From Macrotis lagotis (taxonomy: Eukaryota > Chordata > Mammalia > Peramelemorphia > Peramelidae), in contig NC_133666.1 of NCBI RefSeq assembly GCF_037893015.1, forward strand, positions 157,340,498 to 157,404,497: a stretch of DNA of 64,000 nucleotides, in the 5' to 3' direction. Every line of letters starts with the position of its first letter. Position 1 is the first letter of the stretch. Positions 50,307-61,150 of the stretch are shown here, piece by piece. Under the pieces are notes generated by a model that saw nothing but the letters and a program-made list of their open reading frames with translations, searched no databases and was not told where the DNA came from. Both the position numbers and the translations under genes were made by a program.

Positions 50307-50421
50307 GTTTTTTTTTCAAGGCAATGGGGTTAAGTGGCTTGCCCAAGGCCACACAGCTAGGTAATTATTAAGTATCTGAGACCTGATTTGAACCCAGGTA
50401 CTTTTCCACCTAGCTGCCCCC
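50307..50421 (-). mobile_element. tRNA-derived SINE, 5' segment partly deleted
   Basis: ttttttcaaggcaatggggt to aacccaggtacttttccacc, then tagctgccccc. About 35 bp of the A/B-box region is missing compared with the other copies. Confidence 0.85.
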
Positions 50422-50449
50422 AAAAGGTGTTTTTTTAATGAAAATTATT

Positions 50450-50560
50450 CTTTGCATTAATCTTCATGGAAGATCCCTGAAATAGTTATAAGGTAGGCAT
50501 CATCTCCAGATGGAGATTCAGAATTAGAGGTTCCTTTCTGAGGTCAGATAGCAAATCTAA
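50450..50560 (-). mobile_element. MIR-like fragment
   Basis: aggtaggcatcatctccaga, then gaggtcagatagcaaatc. Short and diverged. Confidence 0.35.
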
Positions 50561-51349
50561 TTTTTAATTGTTCACTAAAAAAATAAAAAATAAAACTATT
50601 CTATTTTCTTAAGGTTAAGAGAAAAAGGTTTATGTATATAATATTCCTCTGTGGCACATGTGAGGCACATATGTGCTCCTTCTGTGCCTATTTGGATTCT
50701 AATAAAGGAAATTAGAATGCCCCTCAGATACCCATGTGAATTTAACTGAAAATTAACACTTGCCAGTTTTAGTCCAATGTTGACATTGGCTGTGCTTATG
50801 AAGAGCCATGGAGTCCTCCCAAAGGCCTCATACTCTACAGCTACTGTAGCACATTGCCTAATTCTGCTAAGAGGCAGAAAGAATCTTTGGAGAGTCGATC
50901 TCAAGTGAATGCTCACCTCTCTGGAAAGTGCTAGTTATAAAGAACTGGAAATCCGAGCCCTATTCATAGGCTAGTCACAGAAGACCCGAGAGAGGCAAAC
51001 TTGCTTGGCGTGGGCAATTCACTCACTGGGGATAATGAGTGAAAAGTCTGGTAAACTGGAACTGCTGAAGGAGGTAATTCAAGAAGAGAATCTCAGTGGT
51101 CATTCTCAGATCAGCAAGTGTATAAAATCAACTTGAAATGCACAATAATTCAGAACAGTTTTGTCAGTTTGTATAATAGCTGAATTTTTTTTTTCTCCCT
51201 CTAGATCTTGAGAGACAGGCAGCATAACACAGAGGATGGGGGGAATTGAATAACAGCAGCATATGAAAAGATGGCTTTGCTCAATAGTGTTCTGAAAAGA
51301 ACATAGACAATTCCTACATCTGAGACTAAGTCCAATATTTTCTTCTCCC
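50561..51349. other. Unassigned, locally CpG-richer stretch
   Basis: No repeat recognised. The part 50890-51010 holds several CpGs. A TATA-like tataaag (50936-50942) lies 93 bp before an ATG (51035) that opens 33 codons beginning MSEKSGKLELLKE. A 106-codon minus frame (50596-50916) is also open. Neither matches anything I know. Confidence 0.3.
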
Positions 51350-51686
51350 ATATTATTTCTTCACTTGATGATCTGATTAGCTCTCATGGATTTAATTACC
51401 ACCTCTATGCTCATGATTCTCAAATCTAGCTGTTGCCAAGGCCTGTCAGATTCATCTTTGAAGCATCTCTCTAATAAGGCCCCCCCCTTTCCTCTGACAC
51501 AGACATTGCCCTAGAACAGACTTTAATCACATCAGTGGGTCTGTCTTCTTCAAGTCTGTCCTCACTATTCCTATCCAATCTCCATTCAATCACTAATATT
51601 ACATTATTGAAGTCAAAGTATGATCATGTCATCACTTTCCTAAAGATCATGTCTCATCTTTTCACCCACATTAAACCTACTCCAAC
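51350..51686 (+). mobile_element. L2 LINE fragment
   Basis: ggatttaattaccacctcta, tgctcatgattctcaaatct, then gtatgatcatgtcatcactt: sense L2 order. Confidence 0.6.
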
Positions 51687-52245
51687 TGATAGGGAATCCC
51701 AATTAATGACCCCCCCCCCCCCCCAGCATTCACATTTGCTCTGAGTATTCTTCCTAGGTCCTTTCTAGAATCAGAAATTCTAATTATGACTTAATTACTG
51801 ACTCTCTAGTGCACATCTCTGCTTTTGGCCAAGCCCTGTTTGTCTTCTAGTTGTCCATTATCAGTGCCCAATGCTTAGGGTTATCTTTGCACTTTTACCT
51901 TACATGAAGGTCTACCTACAGACTTAGTTACCTATTATCAGTATCTGGGGTCTTCTTTGATTTCCAAAAGCCCTTCTTAACAAGCACGATTATTACTTAA
52001 TTGCAAGTTCTGCCCCTTGTAACTGTTCCTTGGTGGTGCCAAATTTTGACATCCAGACCCACTTCAAAGAGACTTATTATTTATCTAAGATCATTTTTTC
52101 CTCCCTTCTTTCTTCTCTTCCTATATAAATGAGAACATGTCAGACTTGTCCTTGCTAGAATATCTCCCAACTTTTCAACCCATTCTACCATCACAGTTCC
52201 CAATAAAATGCCAAACCTCAATATTTTGGGGATGTAAACCCCAAT
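51687..52245 (+). mobile_element. Solo LTR of an endogenous retrovirus (fossil)
   Basis: Same family and orientation as 12083-12742: TATA ctatataaat at 52121-52130, AATAAA at 52202-52207, the same spacing, and long shared stretches before and between them. It lies within L2 sequence and carries a run of 15 C near its left end (51710-51724). No internal viral genes are nearby. It is old, and the ends are approximate. Confidence 0.7.
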
Positions 52246-52264
52246 ACAGTAGCTCCTCAAAATC

Positions 52265-52530
52265 TTCTTTTTGATTAATAATAAATTCACGTAGCACTTC
52301 CTATTTGTCAGGCACTATGCTTTGAAAATATTATCGCAATGATTTTTAAAACAAACCTACAAGGTAAGAGCTATTATTATCATCTCCCCTCTACAGATGA
52401 GAAAATGGAAGCAAACAGGTTAATTGAATTTCTCAGTCACATATCTAGCAAATATAGTAGGATGGATTTGAACCCAAGTTTTCCTGATTGCATACCCAAT
52501 ACTCTTAATTGTGTCACCTAACTGTCCTTC
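52265..52530 (-). mobile_element. MIR-type SINE
   Basis: cacttcctatttgtcaggca, atctcccctctacagatgag, gatggatttgaacccaagtt, gtgtcacctaactgtcc: a nearly complete antisense unit. Confidence 0.7.
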
Positions 52531-52920
52531 ATTACTTATTCTCCTCCACATCTTCTGCATTCCAGAGGCATGGGCCACCTTGCTGTTCTTTGAAGAAGAG
52601 ATTCCAGCTTGCAACTCTGAATGTTTTTACTGGTTGTCTTCTATACTTGGAATGCTCTGGGCTTCTGAGCTTCTCATAAGTTTCAGCTAGTGTCTCACAT
52701 TTTACAAGGAGCTTTTGCCAGTCCTCTTTAATCTTAGTATTTTCTCTCTTAGACAGCTCCTACTTTATCTATATCTTGCTGTACATAGTTCTTTGCATGT
52801 TACCTTCCTCTTGAGATTATGAACTCCTTGAGTATAGATAATGTTTTATTTACCTTTTTTTTTAAAAAAAATCACCTCAGCAGTTAGCATAATACTTGGT
52901 ACACCAAAATGAACTTTAAT
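52531..52920 (+). mobile_element. L2 LINE 3' end
   Basis: ggccaccttgctgttctttg, acttggaatgctctgggctt, gagattatgaactccttgag, then cagttagcataatacttggt: sense L2 3' sequence, probably the continuation of 51350-51686. Confidence 0.65.
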
Positions 52921-53334
52921 TTGAAAGAATATTCCTATTTAAGTATAAGTTAGAGATAGATGCATTCTGGGGCCCTTTACAGCAATGAGAGTCTGTGATT
53001 TTTTCTTCCCTTTCATGGAGGAGAAAAGCAGTGAAGTATAAATGGGAAATGCAAAGTTCCCTTAAAAATATCAGTTACTGTTTTTAAGACTTTTATTCAA
53101 GTTGAGCACCAAGTGGTACCTATTTTCATCATTTGAGAGATCTTATTCTTTTAGAAAGGAAGATCAAAAATTCCAGCCACATTCAAGGAATAAGACAGAG
53201 ATAAAAAGTATAGATAGGGTTGTCTCTCAAGAAGAAACAAGAGATGAATCAATAAAGGATTAAGAAAAGAGCCAAACAGAAGTAGATCTCCGGAAATTTG
53301 CATTTGAATACAGACTAGGAATGGTTTTTGTGAA
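52921..53334. other. Unassigned stretch
   Basis: No recognisable feature. Confidence 0.4.
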
Positions 53335-53459
53335 TAACTTTTTTAATAATTTTATTTTAACTTATGAACTAAAACAGGCATTTTCATAACATAGTACAAT
53401 TAAAAAAAAAGATTGTACATGAAGCTGCATATCTATTTGGTACAACTTGCCATTCTTTT

Positions 53460-53619
53460 TTTTTTTTTTTTTTAGGTTTTTTTACAAGGCAGTGGGGTTT
53501 AAGTGGCTTGCCCAAGGCCACACAGCTAGGTAATTATTAAGTGTCTGAGGTCGGATTTGAACTCAGGTACTCCTGACTCCAGGGTCAGTGCACTACCCAC
53601 TGCACAACCTAGGCACCCC
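53460..53619 (-). mobile_element. tRNA-derived SINE, 19-bp target duplication
   Basis: Complete antisense unit with a long T tail. The flanks tacaacttgccattctttt (53441-53459) and the copy at 53620-53638 differ at one base. Confidence 0.95.
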
Positions 53620-54085
53620 TACAACTTGCTATTCTTTTCAAATATACAACAAAATTGTTATGTATATTACTTTTTTCTTTTTTTCTTTCCTCCTGCCCAG
53701 ATGATTTCTATTAGGCATAAATAAGCTTATATATGAAAACTTACTCTACACATGTCTCTCTCAGTTCTCTGGATGTAGATGATGTCCTTCTTCAGATGTT
53801 TTTTATAGTTAATTTGGTTATTTATAATATGCAAAATAACATAATCCCTCAAAGTCATTCTTAACACTATTTTACTGTTACTGTACAATGTTCTCTTCAT
53901 TCTACTCATTTCATTTTTCATCATTTCGTTCAAATCTTTCTATGTTTTTTCTAAAATCATTGAGCTCATCATTTCTTAAAGCACAGTAGAATTCCATCAC
54001 AATCATATACTACAACTTGTTCAGCCATTTCCCAATTGAAATTTCCAGTTATTTGTCACCACAATGCAATTATTAGCTTGGGCTA

Positions 54086-54103
54086 TGTGTTTGTGTGTGC
54101 ATG

Positions 54104-54147
<44 letters not shown>

Positions 54148-54158
54148 TGTGTGTGTGT
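54086..54158. repeat. (TG)n microsatellite
   Basis: TG run with a few A and C interruptions. Confidence 0.95.
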
Positions 54159-54165
54159 ATTGGAG

Positions 54166-56485
54166 CTATTGTTCTGAGGCACACAGGAACCAACTCTCCA
54201 GGTAGATATATTACTCCTTTCCTAGATACTCCCTGAGGCATGACTTTCTCTCTAATCAATAGGTTTGGTTCTGCCTCTGGTAAGGATTGCTCTCCTTTGA
54301 ACTTCTTGGCAAAAAAGAAATAGGAAAATAAACGTGCAAATTCTCATACTACCTCTGGTTCACCCCATAACTTTACCAAACTTCTCGGCTCTTGTTGGCA
54401 TTAATCTAGACTTGATCTTTTTTTTATCTTTGAGAAATTATGAAAACATGAATCAATAAGTTATCTTTTGTTTGCTCTGAGCACCTAGTTTTGCCAGGAA
54501 AGGTCCCAGCAGTAATAGCATCTGTATCTCTCCCTATGCACACAAATTGCGAGGATATATAAACCTGTAATACAATGAGGAATCCCACTATCCTAGAGAA
54601 ATCAGTTTCTAAAGAGATAACAAAATGGAAAGCTCCCCAAATTCTTAAAAACTAATTCCAAAGGCAATCTCATTTCTCCTATGAATGAATGACATGGTGT
54701 AAGGGCAGTAGAAGAGAGAAGAATTAAAATGATCATTTAGTTCTGTTGCTGAAAGTTGTCATCTGTTCTGTCTGGTTTCTTTCATTTTGGGTGGCACAGT
54801 CTTTGTGGTGGTGTCAGAGTTGTCTCTTTTCCATGCTGTTGACTCAGCATCTCTCTCATTCTCAATAATGGTTGTTGCTTTTTTCCTAGCAGGGAAGGCA
54901 AATCACTTTCTCAGTAATGGTGTCTGCTGTGATGGCTATTGTTGTTGCTGCTTCAGCTACTGTTTCCCCCTGGCACTTGAAGCACAAGTCGTGAACAATG
55001 CCCATTCAAAGCTGAGGTTCTTAGAACAATGACTCTGTCATCCACTTGGATCCAATGGAGTTCCTACCAATTCCCGCAGTCACCTCTTGCTAGGCTTCTG
55101 CTCTAACCTTTCAGACAGTAGAGAGTCTATTAATCACTGTGTCATGGCACACTGGAGACCTTTGTCATGACTAGAAGACATACATCATCTCCCAGATCCA
55201 CTATCCTAGCTAGAAAACATTTAGAAAATGACAATATCCTTTATTAGCATTCTAATGGATGGGATTGAGAACCTGCATCTTATTATGAAAAAGAAATATG
55301 AGAAGAATTTAAAAGCTGAAAGAGCAGATAGAAACATTGGGTAAGGGGTGCAGTAGAGATAGAACTTTGGGTGGGATCAATTTCATATACATAAAACATA
55401 TACATATATATGTACATGCACATGTATGCACACAAACACATATATTTGCAAGGATCCCTTGTCTATATAAACTATTTGAATAAAAATGAATAAAAAAATT
55501 AGTGGAGACATCTGAGATATACTGACACTGATGAAAATTTAGAATAATAGGTAGTGAAAAAGTACTTACATATTTATTTATTATCTACTCAGGGTATCTG
55601 AAGAGTCTTTGTAGTAATTAGGTACCATCTCTTTGTATTCTTAATTGTCAAATATGTCATTCTTAGCTAATTCCATACACCTCACCAAGAGAAAAAAGGT
55701 AGTAGTCTATTATTATTAAAATTTCTTTCCATAATTAGCAATTTGATTTAAAACACTGAATTATATGGAGCCAAAGTGATTATCTAAATTTATATTACTA
55801 TTGTAGTTCATGTGCCTACTGGTGTTCAGCTTCTAAGATCAAGAGTAATAATTAAAGATCTATCCTTGCTGACTATTCACAACACTATTTGTCACATACT
55901 CTGGGAAAATGTTTCATACCTTGATGACTCACCTCCCTCCTACTCTGTCTATCGTACCTCAACATATGACAAATATTCATGCCTTCATCTTTAGAAAATG
56001 TTTAGAACAACATTTGATAGCTGATATTCCCAAGTTAGATTACAATTGAATAGTTAGCTATCATTCCCCAATAATCCACATTCCAAGATAATCTTAAAAT
56101 GTTGCTTTTGTTTTCCCCCCTCCCAATGGCATATGTCAGACAATAAAAGAGTGGATTAAAAATGTTATTATAGATCATAAATCATCATCAATGTGTTCCA
56201 TGTAAAAAAAGTCCTGATAATGACATATTGTCATGAAGTAAATAATTTTAAAGAAGTTTCTGTTAGATTTTACTCTAAAGTTTAATTTTTTTCTTTTAAA
56301 TTTAGTTGCGTATTTGTCTAAAGATAAGTCAGAAATTGGAATGTCATTAATTTCATATTGTTCCCCTTTATTGAAACCTCTGATACAATTATATTTTTAA
56401 AATTAACATAATAATCATTGTAATAAATATAAAAATACATAAAAATTATAATTTAGGAAAATAAAACCAACCAGCCTTTCCATTT
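54166..56485. other. Long unassigned stretch
   Basis: About 2.3 kb without an identified element. It includes a T/G-rich part at 54740-55010 with an 81-codon plus frame (54787-55032) of no known family, and a TA/CA-rich patch at 55385-55445. Confidence 0.4.
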
Positions 56486-56489
56486 CAAT

Positions 56490-56722
56490 TGAAGCAGCCA
56501 GGTGCCTTAGTGAATGGAGTACTGAATCTGAAATCAGAAAAACCTGATTTAAAGTCTTACCTCAGACATATCTTGTTGTTATTTGTCACACATCTTACCT
56601 TTTTGATATTGGGCAACTCATTTAAGCTGCTTCAGTTTCCTCAGTTGTAAAATGGAGATAATAATAAAACCTATGGTGCATGGATCAAATGAAATATGTA
56701 AAATACTTAGCAAAGTATCTGA
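56490..56722 (+). mobile_element. MIR-type SINE
   Basis: Sense order: aggtgccttagtgaatggag, gcttcagtttcctcagttgt, aaaatggagataataataaa, atcaaatgaaatatgtaaaa, tacttagcaaagtatctgac. Confidence 0.75.
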
Positions 56723-56887
56723 CTTGTTCCTTCACTGTTGATACAAACTTATAATAATGTTTTAGTTATAAAAATTGTACTACAGATTTTTTAACCTAGT
56801 GTTTTAATACTAGTTTAAACATACAAAAACATGAAAAGTACAAAAATTTTAAAAATCCTCTGATCTATACTCAAAATTTCAACCTTA

Positions 56888-57043
56888 GGGGCAGCTAGGT
56901 GGCGCAATGGATAAAGCACAGGCCCTGCAGTCAGGATTACCTAGGTTCAAATGTGGACTGAGACACTTAATAATTACCTAGCTCTGTGGCCTTGGGCAAG
57001 CCACTTAACCCCATTTGCCTTGCAAAATCCTAAAAAAAAAAAA
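56888..57043 (+). mobile_element. tRNA-derived SINE
   Basis: The best full-length sense copy: ggggcagctaggtggcgcaa ... cttgggcaagccacttaacc, then ccatttgccttgcaaaa and a poly(A). Target duplication ttcaacctta at 56878-56887 and 57044-57053. The tRNA-like head supplies a Pol III A/B-box promoter in this class of SINE. Confidence 0.95.
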
Positions 57044-58741
57044 TTCAACCTTAAGCTAACACTTAATAGAAGACTTCATTTCATATAATGTAATGAGAAA
57101 ACACACATTCAAACTTTACTCAAATTGTATTTTTTGGTATGAGAGTTTTAAATTTATTTTTATTATAAATATAGTTAAAACAAAAATGATTCTAATAAAT
57201 CTTACAAACAGAGAGAAATTAGGAAGTTCCTTAAGATTTTCCCCATTTCCTTCCGAAAAACTTAAAATAAAGCTTCTAAACAGATTCTGGAATTACACAA
57301 TGCCCTCAAAAGATGGAGTGAAACAATTTTTCAGATCAAGATTTCTTGGAGGGATTTCAGGAAATGTCTGCCTCACTTGGGTAAGAGTACAGGTCAGCAT
57401 AGGTGGAGAATGAGGAAGCCACAGGGCAGATCTACAACCAAGGGTCCCTCAGTCCCATCTCAGCAGGCCAACAGTACATCAGACCAGCAGTGAGGACCCA
57501 GCCCCAGTGCAGAAGGCAAATTGGGATCCCCAGAATACTGGAACAACAGGTGGGACTAGGTCAGGTTACCCTAACTCAGGAAGCAAGCCACCAGCATCTG
57601 AGGCCCCAGTGCAGAAGCCAGTGTCCAGACCTCTAGCTCTCGGACCAGTAAGCTTGGGACTATGAACCCTGAGTCCCAGGAGCAGAGCTCAACTTTAAAA
57701 AGGAGCAATAACTCAAAAAGAGTCCTAACCATAGAGAGGTATTATGGTGATAGGGAAGATCAAAATGCCATCTCAAAGGAGGAAAGCAATGGCAAAATAT
57801 CTACATGTGAAACCTCAAGGAGATTATGAATTGGTTTCAAGTCCAAAAATTCCTCTGACAAGAATTCAAAAAGCATCTTAAAATTCAAGCAAGAGACATA
57901 GAAGAAAAATTAGAAAAAGAAATGAGTTATACAAGAGAGTTATGCAAAAAGATTGAAAAGTTTAAAAAAAGAAACACAAAAACTGACTGAAGAAAAGAAT
58001 ATCTTTAAAAGTAGAATTGGTCAAATGGAAAAGCAGATACAAAAGCTATATGAAGAAAATAAATACTTAAAAATTGAAATTGGACAAGTGGAAACTAATG
58101 ACTCTATAAGACATCAAGAATCCTTTAAACAAAATCAACAGATTGGAAAAATAGAAGAAAATGTAAAGTACCTCATAGGAAAAACAACCCATCTGGAAAT
58201 TAGATCCAGAAGAGATGATTTAAGAATTATTGGTTAACTTGAAAGCCATGATCAAAAAAAAAAAATCTTGGACAATATCTTTCAGTAAATAATCAAGAAC
58301 ACTGCCCTAAAATCCTAGAACAAGAAGGTAATATATTTCTTGAAAGAATCCACTGATCATTTCCTAAAAGAGATCTTAAAATAAAATTTCCAAGGAATAT
58401 TGTAGTCAAATTCCAAAATTATCAACTCAAGGAGAAAATACTGTAAGCAATCAGAAAGAAACAATTCAAACACCAAGAAACCAAAGTCTGGATTACATAG
58501 GACTTAACAACTTCAACGTTAAAGTATCAGAGGGAATATGATATTTAGGAAGGCAAAGGAGATTACAAACCAAAATCAACTAGCCTGAAAAACTGAGAAA
58601 AGATAGCTATTCAATGAAATAGGGAACTTTCAAACTTTTCTGATAAAAAGACCAGTGCTGAACAGAACATTTGATCTTCAAATGCAAGATTCAATATATG
58701 TATATATGAATATATGTCTTTTTCTTTTTATCTGTACATCA

Positions 58742-58742
<1 letters not shown>

Positions 58743-58788
<46 letters not shown>
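58743..58788. repeat. (TA)n microsatellite
   Basis: About 23 TA units just after ORF1 of the L1. Confidence 0.95.
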
Positions 58789-58789
<1 letters not shown>

Positions 58790-59127
58790 TAAACAAGAAA
58801 AAATGCTAATCCATAAGCTCAAACCATTTACATACCTAGATGGGAAGATAATGCTTATAATTCTTGAAAACTGTATTTCTATTAAGACCCAAGGAATATA
58901 CTTAGATAGAGGGTGTGGTATGAGTTGATTATGCAATTATATTTTAAAAAATATAAGATCTGAAAAAAAGTATAGTACTTGGAGAAGAAGGGGGAGGAAG
59001 AATAGGGTAAATCACATCACATGAAAAGACACTAGAGGGAAAGAAGGGAGGAGGGGAATACCGATTGAATATTATTTTCAACAGATTTGTTTCAAAAAAC
59101 AAATAACATACACACCTGTGTTTAGAA

Positions 59128-59151
59128 ATTTATCTTATCTTATCTTATCTT
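59128..59151. repeat. (TTATC)n short repeat
   Basis: About five pentamer copies in the L1 inter-ORF region. Confidence 0.9.
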
Positions 59152-60946
59152 ATGGGGAAATGGGAATGGAAAGGGGAAAATCAAAGGAAGTAGGAATGAC
59201 GGAAGGAAGGGCAGAAATAGAAGAGGGAAGGGGAAAGAAAAAGGTGAAGGAACTGATAGAAGGGAGGTCAGATTGAGAAAGCTGTTGATCAAAAGCAAAA
59301 TACTAGTGGGGAGGGATAGGGTGAAAGGCAAGAAAAAAAGTTTAAATGGGGGGGGGGAAAGGATAGAGAGAAATACAGAATTAGTAATCATAACTGTGAA
59401 TGTGAATGGGATAAACTCTCCCCAAAAATGGAAATGGATAGTAGAGTGGATTAAAAAAGAATCCTATAATATGTTGTTTACAAGAAACACATTTGAAGCA
59501 GAGAAATATACAGAGATTAAAGATAAAAGACTGGAGCAGAACCTATTATGTGTCAGCTGAAGTTAAACAAAAAGAAAGCAGAGACAGCAATCCTTATCTC
59601 AGACAAAGCAAAATTAAAAATAAATCTCATTAAAAGGGAGAAAGAAGGAAACTACATCTTCCTCAAACCCTAGACAATGAAGAAATATCAATTCTAAACA
59701 TTTATGCACCAAATGATAGAGCACCCAAATTCTTAGAGAAGAAGCTAAATGAATCATAGGAAGGCATAGACAGCAAAACTATACTAGTGGGAGACCTCAA
59801 CATTCCTCTCAGAATTAGAAAAATCTAACTACAAAATAAACAAACAGGAATTTATGTAGGTGAATAGAATTTAAGGAAAGTCAGATATGGTAGAACTCTG
59901 GGGAAAAGTGAATAGGATAGAAAGAAATATATGTTTTTCTCAGTGATATATGACCTTTATGTTGAAATTAATCATGTATTGGGTAAAAAACTTCAGAAAC
60001 AAATGCAGAAAAGCAGAAATATTAAATGCATTTTTCTCAGATTATGATACAATAAAAATTACAATATGTAATAAAAGATCATGAAAGAAAAGACTAATTA
60101 ATTGGGAGGTAAATAACCTAATCCATCAGACAATGAATCATAGAAACAGTTAATAAGTTCATCCAAGAAAATTACAATAATGAGACAACAGATTGATATC
60201 TCTAATTGTTTACATGAATAATATAAAGAGATTAATGAAATGAGCATGCAACTAAAAAAATAGTACAAATTAAAAATTCATAATTAAATGCTAATTAAAA
60301 TTCTGATTATCAAAGAAGAGATTCTTAAAATTGAAAGTAAGAAAACTATTGAACTAGTTAATAACACTGATTTATTTTATGAAAAATCCCCCCAAATAGA
60401 TAAATTTTTGGGTTTTTTGATTTTAAAAAAATTAAGCAAACCAAATTACCAGTATCAAAAATGAAATGGGTGAATGTTCACCACCAATGAATAAGAAATT
60501 AAAGCAATAATTATAAATTGCCCAGATTAACTGAAGAGGAAATAAAATGCTCAAATAACCCCATTTCAGCAAAAGAAATTGAACAAGCCATCAATGAACT
60601 CCCTAGGAAAATTCTTGGGGCCAGATGGATTCACAAATGTACTGTTCTGATACCTAAATCAAGAAGAGTTAATACTGAGAGAGGATAAATTTCCCTAATG
60701 AATATTGATTCAAATATTTTAACTAAAATATGAGTAAAGAGATGAAATAAGTTATCACCAGGATAATATATTATGATCATTTAGGATTTATACTAACAAT
60801 ATAGGGCTGATTCAACCCTACAATCAGCATAATTGACCATACTAATATCAAAACTAATAAAAATCATATGATTATCTCAATAGATGCAGAAAAAGTTTTT
60901 GACAAAATGCAGCACCATTCCTATTAAAAATACTGAAATATAGTAT

Positions 60947-61150
60947 GACTGAAAGTATGCTTTGGGCAACATCACACACCCTATACAAATATAAGGTCAA
61001 AATTTGGACATTAGACATAAAGGGTGATAAAAATCATTTAGAAAAGCAAGGAATCATTTACCTGTCAAATCTCAGGAGAGAAGAATTTATGACTAAACAA
61101 GAGATGAATAACATTATAAAATATAAAATGTATTATTTTGATTACTTTAT
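60947..61150 (+). mobile_element. L1 ORF2 C-terminal segment inserted in RT region
   Basis: This block aligns with 62080-62280 of the same L1 (gactgaaa, then acaaatataaggtcaaaat versus ccaatataaggtcaaaat, then agacataaagg, then the gaagaattt/atgac stretch). Yet it lies between RT sequences that should be adjacent (tactgaaat...atag and gagtttttctgaaaatgatc). The word atag occurs at both junctions. Confidence 0.65.

Larger units (their letters stand above)
53335..54165 (-). mobile_element. Old L1 LINE 3' end with SINE insert
   Basis: Antisense 3' UTR (aaaacaggcattttcataac, then aagattgtacatgaagctgc) and ORF2 end (cattgagctcatcatttctt, then ttgttcagccatttcccaat). 5'-truncated; the right edge runs into a TG microsatellite. 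Confidence 0.7.

Noticed and set aside
56888-57043. Possible functional tRNA gene in the SINE head
   Set aside because: Only tRNA-like A/B-box sequence is present; the cloverleaf is incomplete and the unit has a SINE body, poly(A) and target duplication.
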